DNA from: Gentiana macrophylla
Lineage: Eukaryota > Streptophyta > Magnoliopsida > Gentianales > Gentianaceae
Reading direction: 5' to 3'
DNA length: 64,000 nucleotides
Assembly: GCA_026214975.1 (NCBI GenBank)
Contig: CM047809.1
Coordinates: 25,022,241-25,086,240 of the forward strand
Each line of letters starts with the position of its first letter. Position 1 is the first letter of the stretch. Shown piece by piece: positions 13,081 to 25,889 of the stretch. The notes under the pieces were generated by a model. That model had not been told where the DNA came from, ran no database searches, and saw only the letters and a list, made by a program, of their open reading frames with translations. A program made the translations under genes and the position numbers.

Positions 13081-14240
13081 GAAGTTCTAGTGAAGTTTTT
13101 CCTCCTACATCATAGGGGAAGAGAGGATTGACAGGATTACACCACCTGGAACCTCTATTCGTTTTGTAGTATTTACTTTACGGATTAATTTACATCACTT
13201 ATTATTGTGATTGCTTGTTTATCTTATCATTGTATAATCCATCATAACACAAACTTAGCTAACACCAGTTATTGAGTCGTCACAGCATATTTCAAATCAA
13301 ACTGTAAACTGATAATTTATTTAAAAATGCTTTAAAATATATTCTGCTTCCGGTTAACTTAGTTTGACCTATACTCAGCTTAGTTAGCTTTTCTTCGTAC
13401 AAGTTTTAACAAGGGATATAATCTGTCAAGTTTGTCTAAAGGGTGCTTTCATTAGATAAAGACCATAATCTCTCATTACCCTAAATAGGCGCCACTTTTA
13501 TCATTTAAAGGATAAATGTTCTCTCAAAATAAAAAATACTTAGATCCAAAAAAAGCAAAAGATAGGATCTTTGGGAAAGTTTTTGGAGATTGATTCATCA
13601 GTAGAATTTTTGGAGCGTGGTTGGATTTGATTCACCGTCTAATGTGGAGGAGATCTCGTCCGAAGATTGTGGTTTCTACTACATCTTCATGTTGGTATAA
13701 CTGTAACGTCTCAATCCTAGATACCGCATCCTTATCCGGAAATAGGACACCCGGCACGTGACTTTTAGAGAAACCCTAAAACCCACGCAAGTCTAACGTA
13801 ATATCATAGTATTAAGAGCGGTGCAGAAGGAAAGAAATATGCATAGACTCTAAGAAACAGACCCTCAGGGTCTTCCAAGAACCAGAACATAATTGTTGTC
13901 AAACTAAAAATCATGAATCAATGATAACATCCATCACAACTCACCTTGACCAAGAAGGAAACTACTAACTATCTGGAACTCATGCCTTATTCAAGGAAAG
14001 GAACGACACAAAAAAAAAAAAAAAAAAAAACAAACAAACAAACAAACAAACAACTAACAAAACACAAAGAACTCTACGACTTCAATCCTAAGCTTGCCCT
14101 CCAAGCTCGTGATCAAACTTTCATGAACCTGCATATCTTCTTATTCCAAATAGACGAGTGAGCACTAGCTAGATGCTTAGTAAGGAGAAAGAAAATCAAA
14201 AGGGATATCCTTGTTTGTCAAATACCGAGAGACATGACAT
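13081..14240 (-). other. Old repeat DNA with an LTR-end-like segment
   Basis: At 13703 the plus strand reads TGTAACGTCTCAATCC, then a segment resembling the reversed end of chromovirus LTRs such as the one ending at 34570 (GGGGCGTTACA). It may be a decayed minus-strand LTR fragment running to about 14240. An A-run followed by five CAAA units lies at about 14012-14050. No gene is visible. Confidence 0.3.
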
Positions 14241-14524
14241 GAATCTACTTGATCCAATTACAAACAGGTTAAAGCGTACATGTGCAACACCAAGAAAACT
14301 ACTTTTCAGAAAATACTTGATCAATGCATAAGAAACATGACCTATTAACTACATTAGTTCGTCTTGCACGTACTTGTTTAGTTTCATTAATTACTTACTT
14401 TACATATTCATGTTCTTGTCGTGCACCTAAACCATAAACGTAGCATGAGTGCATATTGCAACACATGAAATATGCCTAACCACACCTTTTAGGGAAAACC
14501 CTTCAAAAGTACAACAAGCATAGG

Positions 14525-14761
14525 TAGGGGCGGCTGCAGGATTTCCGTGACATAGATCAGTTATCGAGAACGACATGGTATTACAAGTTTCTAATGCATT
14601 GATTTAAATATCCAAGTAGATATACGGGTCAAAGGTAAATATTTTAAAATTTTAGTGTGTCAAATTAGTGTATAAATTTTTTGAATAGCGATAAAATGCA
14701 ATGAATCTTTTTTTTTTTCCGGTCTGTTGACCAACAACACCCCTTGGTGGTGACGCCCCTG
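14525..14761. mobile_element. hAT-like MITE, 237 bp
   Basis: Ends TAGGGGCGGC... and ...GTGACGCCCCTG form a short imperfect inverted repeat of the CAGGGGCG type common in plant hAT elements. Flanking octamers agcatagg (14517-14524) and aacatagc (14762-14769) match at 6 of 8 positions, consistent with a decayed 8-bp target duplication. No transposase. Confidence 0.5.
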
Positions 14762-14992
14762 AACATAGCACAACTGAGAACTATGAGGGATCGATTTTGA
14801 AGATAAAAAAGTAGAAAAAGGCTCAAAGTATAAAGTTATACAATAACTTTTTACAATCAAAACTACACAACTAATTATGTCTAGCCGATCGTAATTCTCT
14901 ATACATAAAAACATAAATTAATGTGTTTTCCAGTGCCATATTTTAATTACGGTCACACGAAAAACATATCGCACATAATCACGTCATTATTA

Positions 14993-15490
14993 GAGCACTT
15001 GTAGTAGAATCTGAAAATGCTATTAAATCTGTATTTTACAGATTTACCTATCCAGATTTATCTTCAAATCACATTGCATTAGAATCTGTTGCTTGGATCT
15101 GACAACATCAGATTCTGTGGAGCAAACGGGACATCTAGCGCAAATATGTCCATCTGTACTGTACAAAGCCGCAATTTATTTATTTATTTTCCTTTTTTTT
15201 CCTCAATTGTTTGCCTTCCGGTACTATTACTTTCTTGACTTTTGTTAGTTAAATTTTTTTTTTCCTTTCTATTTCATTTTAAGATGGTAATAACAGGCTG
15301 CATGTTTTTTTTTTTTTTTTTTTTCATTTCATTTATTGTATAAAGCTTTGCTGTGATGTCTTTTTTTTTCTCCTTTTGAGTGTAAATTTCTGATGTTTTT
15401 TTAGTATATATACATGTATAAAAATGTAAATATATATATATTTACATGGACATATTTTAATGAATTGGTTTTTCTGTTAAAAAAAATACA

Positions 15491-15546
<56 letters not shown>

Positions 15547-15728
15547 AGAGAGAGAGAGTGTATATGTCCTTTTGTTATTATGATATATAGGTATTTTAAT
15601 TTTGTATATAATATAGAATGATTACGATCGCGAGTTTCATCATGTGTAGAGATTCTGTAAAACGAGTAAAAATGATGTTTGAGTCTGTAAAATTAAGAAT
15701 CTGTTATAAGACACTGATGCGAATGCTC
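14993..15728. mobile_element. PIF/Harbinger-like MITE, 736 bp
   Basis: The element starts GAGCACTTGTAGTAG and ends with the reverse complement of GAGCATTCGCATCAG. It is flanked by TTA on both sides (14990-14992 and 15729-15731), the typical 3-bp PIF/Harbinger duplication. The related motif agaatctg recurs near both ends. The interior is T-rich and contains a (TA)n(GA)n microsatellite. No transposase ORF. Confidence 0.6.
15494..15558. repeat. (TA)n(GA)n microsatellite
   Basis: About 50 bases of alternating TA followed by about 13 bases of alternating GA, inside the PIF-like MITE. Confidence 0.95.
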
Positions 15729-15731
15729 TTA

Positions 15732-16440
15732 CCAGTAAGATGATGCTCATGGCTGTTGTCTACCCAAGCATTGCCTGATATCGTGGTACATAAATATTCG
15801 CCGATCAAATTCTATACATTTTTCATCCTTATGCAATCACGAAGAGCATGTAAAAGAGTCTCTATACGGGTAACAATCCCCTGAAAAATGATTAGCATAA
15901 CCTGAAGAATTTGCATAGCTAATAGCCTAAAGACAGAGAAAATGGAAATCAAGAGAAGATTGATCTACTAGTATAAGACCTGTATAATCATATATATATT
16001 TCCATAATTGGCATCTTACAAATAATAAATAGAATTTGACTACTAATATTTACTGTTACTACTAGAAGTAATGTAGCTAAGTGGCATTACCACATTCAAC
16101 ACACATATAGAAAAGAAAATTGACACTAATCTATACTACATAAGTGATAAATGTGCCAGGGTGGTGATCCTACTATAAGCGGCGACGGTTGTCATTAACA
16201 AGTGACACATAACACACATTTCTTTGCGACCTTGATTACGGTGGACCTATACATCATGATCAAGGGTGCAAAAGCATGTTGTGCATGTCACTCGTTATGT
16301 CACAACCCGTTGTGATAGTAGCGTTTCCCAAATTATCTATAGAATTTACATGTTCCCTTATGTCTAGGATTTAAGTCTGGAAAAATAGTAAATATATATA
16401 CTCCCCTTTGAATTCATCTATCTATCTACCTGCAGAATGA
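15732..16440. other. 3' flank of the GLR gene
   Basis: AT-rich DNA between the MITE and the GLR stop codon. It should hold the 3' UTR on the minus strand. I see no unambiguous polyadenylation signal and no other gene. Confidence 0.5.
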
Positions 16441-16944
16441 TTAGGCTTGAGCTTGTTGAATTACTTCAATGCCATATCTTTGATTAACTTCATCCACAAC
16501 AATTTGTCCAGAAACAACAGAATAGTTCACATTAATCTGTTCAGGCATTTCAACTTCTCCCTGATCACTAGATGAAGAATCATGATCACTAGCAGCAGGA
16601 TCAGGATGGACAAAGGAATTTGTTCTGAAATCTTTACCACCAATTGAGAGAAAAATGAGAAAACTTTTACCATACTGTCTTGCCATGACAATAGCTTTTT
16701 GTGTAGCAGAAGTCCATGAACAAAATATTGCAAATATCATTGCTGATACAAATATGATGAAGAGTCCTCTAAAATCATACACAGTGAGGCTAGGGTTCTC
16801 TTCATTAATGGAATCATTTTGATTGTCCGATGAATATTGCGGTCCGAAATTCTTATGCTCAATGACATTCATTTCTGGACTTTCTGTGATTGTTAGAATT
16901 GCCCTTGAGAAGTAAGTGACCAGATTTGAATTTAATGGAAATGC
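16441..16944 (-). CDS. GLR exon 5: end of S2, M4 helix, cytoplasmic tail
   Basis: Acceptor atcatccag|GCA. Begins AFPLNSNLVTYFSRAILTI, matching the family's FPIGSPLVPDISRAIL. M4 is FRGLFIIFVSAMIFAIFCSW. The tail is acidic and serine-rich (PDPAASDHDSSSSDQGE) and ends QQAQA with TAA at 16443-16441. The exon has no frame break. Confidence 0.92.
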   Translation of the reverse strand, partial: AFPLNSNLVTYFSRAILTITESPEMNVIEHKNFGPQYSSDNQNDSINEENPSLTVYDFRGLFIIFVSAMIFAIFCSWTSATQKAIVMARQYGKSFLIFLSIGGKDFRTNSFVHPDPAASDHDSSSSDQGEVEMPEQINVNYSVVSGQIVVDEVNQRYGIEVIQQAQA

Positions 16945-19672
16945 CTGGATGATAATAATCATGCAGCAGCAAATCATGTCAGACAATAGTAACGACACTT
17001 TTAGGACATTTAACAGATCCGACCAACTGACCCAAATTCACGATGTTGCGAGGACGAAGAAGAGTGGGATGAAAGAGAGCTTACAAATCCAAAGCCTTCA
17101 GCCTTATATGTTGGTCCAACCATTTTGTACTCGGATCCATATTTATTCAGAAGGAGCTTCACGTATGGAATTTCATCCACTATAGCATCATATCCTCCAT
17201 TCTTGCTTCCTTTACTCAAGCCATAATGGATGTCCTCAACACTTGCGAATTTCCTAAGCTTTGATTCGCTAAAATGCAGTTGCTTTACCAGATAATCTTT
17301 CACAAAGGATCCTTCTTGGTATCCAACATATATGTCCTGAGAAAGTTTTAATTGATCAACTGGAAACATTGATGATAACTTTGCTGTGTAGCTCTGCATC
17401 ACAACGTAGGCCATATAAAGCCATACTACCAACACGAACCTTGACCAGTTGGTGTTCACCATGTTCCCTAAATGGCAGAACAACAAGCTTAAATTTATTA
17501 ATCCAAGTATATATGCAGTCAAAATGATTAATTAATAGCGTGTTTCAATTCATTACATTGCATCTCATTACAGAGTCATAAGAAACAACTTACTCTCAGG
17601 AAAGCAAGAGCGATAGTGGAAACCAAAATATCAGTCCATTGTGCTCTTTATGTGGCCTTACATTGTCTGCATTGGAGATTGCAGGATCCTCCAATATGCG
17701 AAGGACAATCCCAATAAATATACCTGTGGCAAGGATAGCAAGCCAAAGATCCCATCTGAAAGGTTTGAAGAAAACCCACATGTCCCTGTCATGTTTATTT
17801 TTAACAACCATTACAATTCTGATTGAGAATATGGCAGTGTAAAATCCACATATGTCGCTCGATCAGCCACTATTGTAGTGTCTCCCACCACAATATCATA
17901 CTATTACCCCAACAAAACAAAACAAAACAAAACAACCATTAATTTCATGATTCATGAGTTCTTTATTCAAATGACACTAAGAAAACAAATGGGATTGTAC
18001 CATTTCCTCATCAGAACACAGAAAAGCAATTAATTTGATGTTAAATCGGTTCTTTATTTGTATACTGCAATACATAAGCATGAAGGTTTGAAAACAGAAA
18101 AAATGTGATGCAAATAATATAAGCTAAGATAAAAGGATATCTTAAGAGGAGCTAACCTTAGCAGAAATGTTGTGAACTAGATCAGTGTATGTTCCTATAG
18201 CAGATCCACTGTTATCAACAAAAGCCATGAAGTCATAATCAAGCTGGAAAGGTAGCAACTTTAGCGCAGAGAGGAATATATCTATAGAAAACCCGGTGGC
18301 ATTTGTATGATTAGTCAGGGGATCTTCTGTGACTCTCACAAATTCTGTGAAACCTGTTTTCTTAGGGATTCCTACTTTAAGTTTCCCAGATAGAATAGCC
18401 CAACCTTTTGGCGTTACAACCGAATCTCCGGGCCATACAATGGTTCTTAGTTCCTTTATAGAAGTTGAGTATCCTTTACTTTTCGAAAATGGCTTCCCAG
18501 ATATTCCTCCATCAGGTGTCCAATAACCAATTGTTTTGCTTCCAGTTCCAATCACATTGAATATCTCTAAAGATGAAGGTCTCAGTTTCCCATTAATTAA
18601 CTTGAACTCCCCACTCAACCCTTCAAAACTTAGATCAAACAGTTGGTGGAGAAGTTTTGGACCAAAATTGGAGGTGGCCAAACTTGATAAATAACTTCTA
18701 TTTCCTCCATTTTCAGCTCTTGAAAAACTGGATTTCATCGGTCCAACCATTTCAGCTGCCATAGCCAATGCCCAGATGGTATCATAAGCCAATAATCCAT
18801 ACACATTCAGCTCGCTCAACGAAGTTTCAAGCTTGAATGAATCATCTCCTCCCTCCACCTTTCTCTGAAGCTCTTCAGTTTTTTGAATTGGGAACAAATG
18901 CTCTTATGCCTATAACACCTTCCATGGCTTCAATGACCGTAGAATCCAGAGAATTCAGGAAGTTACCAATGCTATCAGTCACAATCCAGGCATAATCTTT
19001 TCCCATCATTTCAAGAGTTTTCGCCAACAGAAACAGCCTACCACCAAGTACAGGGTTCATATGCACCAACAACACCCTATTTTGCATCATCGATACCCTT
19101 TTTAGATCTGTCTTGATTTCGTAATCTCTCGCTAAGGGAGATACCGGAATCATGGAAGAAGAACCTAATATCAAACACTTGGAATGCATTACTCAATTCC
19201 GAAAAGAAATCTCTACCACTTTCAGTAGCTTCATACAAAACAGTAACTTCATTCCAATTAAATCCTTTGCAGATTGCGGCAAGTGCTTTCAATTGGTTAG
19301 AATTATCAGGTGTAGTCCGAACAAAGTATTGATTTTGTGGATCCGAAACAGATTGGCTTCTCGAAGTGAAGGAAATAACGGGAACTTGAACTTTTCTTGC
19401 GAGTTCTTCAATCAAACTTCCTTGTGTTAATTTTTGTGATCCTACAATTCCATGGACTTGTTCCTTTTGTAGTAATTCCAGAACTGCAATTTGGAACAGA
19501 AATGATAGAGTACTCGTGAAGAAATTGAATTGCTGCTGGATTCAGAACAACAATGCTCAATTCTTATCTTTACGTTATCAAAGTTTTCGTTCCTAAATAA
19601 TACTACTCAATTACGCCTTTCTGATTGATCGCAAATATACTATATAAACTTATCTCCCATGCATATGGGGAA

Positions 19673-19707
<35 letters not shown>

Positions 19708-22700
19708 CGGGAAACGAAAGACTTAATATTACGGGGAGGGAATCAAGCTGCGTCTCTACCACCTGAGCAGGGTTGATTTGTAAAGTGATAACCACTAGGG
19801 TATGTACCTTAGTACATATGGGGAACCATTAAGCCTACATATAAATATGTGTAAGACATTCTCCTAAAATTGAATTTTGTAGTCATTAAAGTACTTTTTT
19901 TTCTAATGGGTCATTGACGAGAAAAGATATGGTGTAAGAGTTATTTTCCGGTTATACCAAATGGAGGCTTTAATTACTTCTTATTCCCTCTCTCACACAT
20001 ACTAGAAGTGTATATGTGTGAGTTGGATTAATCATGACCCTCCACTTAGTACAACTTGAAAATACCCATTGCACCATAACTCTTCTCGTCATTAAGATAC
20101 GAGTGACCGGTGTGCTTAGAGGGGGTGGGGGTGGGGGGTGGGTGGGAGAGATTCAGAAATCAGGCCATATTGGCCATGGGGAAATTCTTCCTTAGTGACT
20201 CTATTTGTAGAGTAAAAATTTGGATAATTCTGAACTACACAGTTTTAAGTTGAATTCAAATTGTGTGGTCCACTTAATCAATATGGTACATTTCTTGAAA
20301 TGAAATGGAAATGCAAAGAATCATTCTCATACGTGGGCCTAACTTTTTTTTGGGTTATGTGGATTCCGATATTTGTAAATCAGGTCAACCATAGATAGTT
20401 TTTACGGAATCATTAAATCCCGTAGAAGGTATAATAGGCGGATCTACAGCAAAGCAAAAGGGTCCATGAATGGCGTTAAATATAAGAAAAATCTACATTT
20501 ATGTGTAGAAAAATATTTGGACCCTTGAAAAAATTAAAATTTACTCTGAAAAAAAATTACGGACCCCGCTGAATTATATTTCTGGATCCGCCACTGAATG
20601 GTATATATCAGATATACATCATGAACGTTGAAAATTCAAGCAACACATTATCTACTAGGCGGGACTAAACCGTGTATAAAGTATCAACATGATATGTAGA
20701 ACCTTGTAGAAAGGCTCTACGGGAAAATTCGAAAAGAACATTATCTACTAGGCGAGACTAAACCTCTTTAGAAAGTATCAAGGGGATATATAAAACCTTG
20801 TAGAAAGTATCTACGGATATTGGCTTTACCAGGTGGAAACATCTGAAATTCGTTATCTACGAGGCATGCATCAATTATCTATGGGACGGGAATCAATTAT
20901 CTACGGGGCGAGCATCAATTATCTATGGGGGCGAGCTCAAACCTTGAAGATACTTTCTACGGTAATGTGTAATTCCATAGAAAGTATCTACAGGATCCTT
21001 GCTCGTCTTGTACATAACTAATTCAAATGTTTCTACGTGGTAAAGCCTATCCCGTTGATAATTTCTATGAGATTTCTCAATATCGTAGAAAGTATCTTCA
21101 GGTTTTAAGCTCGCCCCACAGATAATCTGTTTGGTGATTTTCTACTTTAATGATGTACAATCCTTAGATAGGTTCTACGGAATTTAAGGATTTCATAGAA
21201 ATTATCTATGGAATATCTAATTTTCAAATGATGTGATTTGTATAACCTTAAAGAAAAAGTTCGTCCCTTATATGTTTTGATATCCAATTCTCCCCTCAAA
21301 CAAGATACAAAGTAAAAGTGATGTGCGATGATTGATGGAGTTAGATAATAAAAAAAGGAAAAAAAAAGAGAGAGAGAGAGAGAAGACAATGATATAAAAA
21401 GAAAAGAAAGAAAAGAAAGAAAAGAAAGATAAATTATGAAATCTATTATTAAGTGTATTAATATTTGTGTTTGAATTGATCTGAATACGAAAAAAAGTTA
21501 GAAAGGGTTAAATCGTCAAGTTATTTCGACAAAAAAAATTATCGTTTCCTTCAATTTTCCACAAAAAATTTTTTTGAGAAGAATTTTCCACATTTTTTGA
21601 AAGGAAATGATTCTTAAAATTGTATTGTAAATGAATCAAAAAAAAATAAAAATAAAATAGTATTGTAATTATTGATTTGGTTTCTTCCTTTCCCTCTTTA
21701 TTTCTTTTCTTTTAAAGCATGCCAAACAAGGGACGGGTCGGAATTCGTCCCTTAACTCTATTACCCAGTTCCCGTCCCAATAGAAATAAATATATATTAT
21801 TTACCTTGATCTTTCGAAAAAGTGTTGGGGCCAACAACCTGAAAGCAGGAATATTGAGATTAAAGTCGGAAGAAGATATCCCGAAAAATATTCTCTTAGA
21901 GCTTACCATCAAATTTATCAAACAAAATTTACACAAGCACCACATCACTTATAGATTAAAGGCATGTCGTCAAGGACCTAAAACCTTTTTCTCCCTTCAA
22001 TTTAGGCACATATTGTTAAGGTGGAAAATCAATTAGATTTCAGTTGATTTATGATTTTGTGAAATCAAACTCAATTATAAAAATAATTTAAAAAAATTAA
22101 AATTTATTATAGTTCTTTTTTTTTTTAAGAGTTCTTATTAAGTGTAACGAAAAGCTACTTCTGATATATCTAAATAATTGCTCTAGGTATACCATGTTAT
22201 GTTAAATAAAAGTAGACACACATTTTATTTGTCACGTAGCGAAATATAGGCTTATCAAGATTGAGTTTGACACAAAAGTTGCTAACTCTTGAATACAAAA
22301 AAAAAAGGGAGGAAAAAAAACTAATCGAAAATCGAGAAAAAAAATATTTTATATGTGAAAAATATTATTGCTAAAGTTGAAAAAGAAGATAAAAACCGGG
22401 TAATTTTAATGACAATGGGATTCTCGTCAGGTGTACAACTTGTGCTCGAATATTTCCCTACTATGGTCGGGATTCGGATGATTCACGAAAAGTTCAAGCC
22501 AAGAAATGTTTGGGTTTAGAAAAATTTGGAACGAGAGTCGATTAGTGTCGAGATTTCGTGATTTTTTGCTAGAAACTATGTCATCATTTTCCTCCAAATC
22601 TCTTCTTTTATTTTCATTCATTTTCTCTCGATACAAAAGTTTTAAGTTAGACAAAAGCTTTATGTAGATTAAAAAAATCACTGAAGACTTGGGAAATTTG

Positions 22701-25700
22701 CACCGACGTTTTTTTTCTTCTAAATGACAACAGCCTTCATATCTAAAGCCATGATAGTAATAAAATTTATTTGTCTGTCTTTACGTTGATGATCTCGTTT
22801 TCAGGGGATAAAAAGTTCCAAAAATTTGTATGACTAATTTATGAAGGCTATGAGATGTGAGAGGTACATGTGACATACTTAAAGTCTCTGTCATTTTTTT
22901 GAGGGTTGAGATCAGCTGTCTAATTTCGGTGTCTAAGTAAAAACTACGTCGTTTCATATGTGTTTTATTTTGTTGACAAAATTTAAGAAAAAAAATAAAA
23001 AACACAAAGCATGCGACGTAGTAGTTTAGTTTCTTAGGCACAAATTAAAACAGTGATCTGAACCTAACTTTTAGGCCTAGAGTAGATGTATAACCAATGG
23101 AGGAAGGCGTATATCTTTTTCAAACAAGTTATACAAGTAAAAAATATTAACATGTTTGAATGTAATCTTGTAAACACCCCATGGAATATGGGTTAAAATC
23201 ATAAATGTTCGATGATGAAAAAAAAGAGAATCATACGAAGTTTAAAAGTCTTGTGGGAAGCTTGAGAGATTTAAAATGAATGAGTCGTGTCATTTTTTAC
23301 GTAGCGGGGATAGTCTTTCTACCCATACGGAAGATGATACCCCGCTATCTAAAGGATACGCTTGACTAGGATTTTTTTTTTTCTTTTGTGTATTGATTTT
23401 ACTCTTAAGGATTTTGTTTTAGATATTTTACCGGAGATATTGATGAAGGAAATATAACTAGCTGGGGGTGTTTTGTTCATATTCCTCATGATTAAGAGAA
23501 AAATTGTCCCCAAGGCACACTACTAGAATTTTCTGTTTTTCCGACGAAGAATTCCTACAAAATAAGGTTGTCGGAACATTCCAACGTAATATTGACGAGG
23601 TTGCGACGAAAAAATTGAATAAAAAAAAAAAACACAATTCCGACAATTTTCTGACGAAATTATTTCATTGGAAAGGCGCTCGTAGCTAATCTGTCAGAAA
23701 AAAGCCCGCGGAAATATCCCGTGTATTTTTAATACAGCATATTTGTGAAATTAAATATCCCGCGTATTGTGTAATGAAATATCCGAATGTGTTTCCTACG
23801 AACTTCCGACGAACAAACGTTTGTCGTAGCAAAATTTGTCGGAACTCCTTTAATCTTAAATTTCCGGTTATACATCAGCAAGTGATACCGACGAATGTCC
23901 GACGAACTATTAAGCTCGTCAGTAATCCGTAGGAATCGTCCACATATATCTACCACTCATATATACCATTCGTTGGAAATTTGTCACTACTCCATAAATT
24001 TCCATACAAACTTCCATTGAACGAATTCAAAGAGAAATTTAATACTTTTAAAAAATTAGAAACACGTCGTCTCATTGCTAACGAAGCGCACATCAATTGA
24101 TTATTAAATGAGTGGTAAAATATAAGATTTCGTGTGGTTTATTAAGATTTTAAATCGAAAGGTCGTTCAATGTTGTACCATGACGATGCCGCAAATCGCA
24201 TTGAGTCACTTATTATATATGATAAATGCGATTGTATAACTACTACAAACATTTAAATATGAGTCATTTATTATGATCGTAATTACAAATAGTAAAATTT
24301 TTAATAACAAAATAGTGATTTGAATTTTTAATGGGATGTTTTCCATGTTATTACGGATTATACAACATGTTTTTACCAAAATGGGAAAGAAAATCATTAA
24401 TAACATTAATTTTTTTTACTTTTCGTCGGAATTTGGTCGGAAAGTCTTCTTAGTTCTATGGTTTTATGGCGAAGTAAGAAATCTCATCGGAAATTTGTCG
24501 GAAAATCCTTTGTAAATGTGATATTCATTCTTAATAAATGAACCACACGTCAATTCAATCAAAATTGAGGTGCTAGATTGCAAGAATTCGCGTAGTTTAT
24601 TATTTCATTCATCTAATATCGATGTTGAATAAAATGTTACTTAGTGATAAATCATATTTATAATCATTATAACTTATATATACGTCACGAGTTGTACATA
24701 TGCTATGATCCGGTATGTATCATCAGATATAACAAATACTTATCATGGTGTAAATGCAACATAATTTTTTCTTGGTACGCATACCTAGTTAGAATTTTTT
24801 CTTGGTGCGCATGAGGTTTCCTCCATTTTTTTTATTGAGGTGGTGCGGCGATGCGTGACGTCGGTCTCTTACCTTGTTCTAAGTTGCACAACCACTTGTG
24901 TCTTTCTTGGATATGCTCAGTCCTAAGAGTAAGAACACTATAAAAAAGAAGATTGAGTGGTTCGGCTACTCAACCTCGCCGGGCGGGAGCCCTGACGATC
25001 TGGAAGCTGTCTCTCTGCGATACATGCCGCGCCTTAATGGCCCTGACCTATTGGTGGTAAGGCCATTACATGCTATTGTAATCGGCAAGTTCTATTGGCG
25101 CCCCATTTTTACTTACGCGCCCACATTACTCACGGCAACATAAAAATTACTTGATACCACGATGATTTTTGATGAGCGGGCGTTGCTATTGAAAACCAAC
25201 GTTAGTGACATCGGCGTTGATGTTTAAAAACAAAAGTTAGTGACACCAAGCGTTTACATTATAAAAGTGTCGTTCTATATCAAGATGGCACGGGGACAGG
25301 CACGGGAACGGGCAGGCGGCGGCGCGCGCGCACGTGTGGCATTTTTATAAACACCCAGCCCACTAAAACCACTCCGAGTTCTCTCCCTTTCTAAGAGATT
25401 ATACCAACAACAAAACTTCCACCACTAAAATATTGAGGAAATGTTAGCACATTTCCCAATGTGAGATTAAGTTTGTCTTTTCAACTTCCTTTTCACACCT
25501 TTTCAACTACCCACTTTGGCTTTAATTTACCGTTCATCCGACATCCAAGAATTGAATGATTCAAAACCTTATTTTCAACTACGTCTCACGTAGTTTCAAA
25601 AACAATCACTAACTCTTGATAATCTATATAGTTATACCGAAATCGGCTCTCAAAGTGGTTACAATAAATGATTCAAAAATCATTTTAAAATGTTATAAAT

Positions 25701-25810
25701 CATTTTTCCTTTTATCCTCGTATATCTCCAACAAGTAATTAAGAGGATGTTGTAGTTTATAATATTTTTAATTACTTGAAACATATCTTTGAATAACACA
25801 CACACATATA

Positions 25811-25889
<79 letters not shown>

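Noticed and set aside
17639..17842. Plus-strand ORFs over GLR exon 3
   Set aside because: Antisense shadows of the GLR coding sequence.
19678..19814. Functional tRNA gene
   Set aside because: Only box-like remnants with a poly(A) tail and target duplications; this is a SINE.
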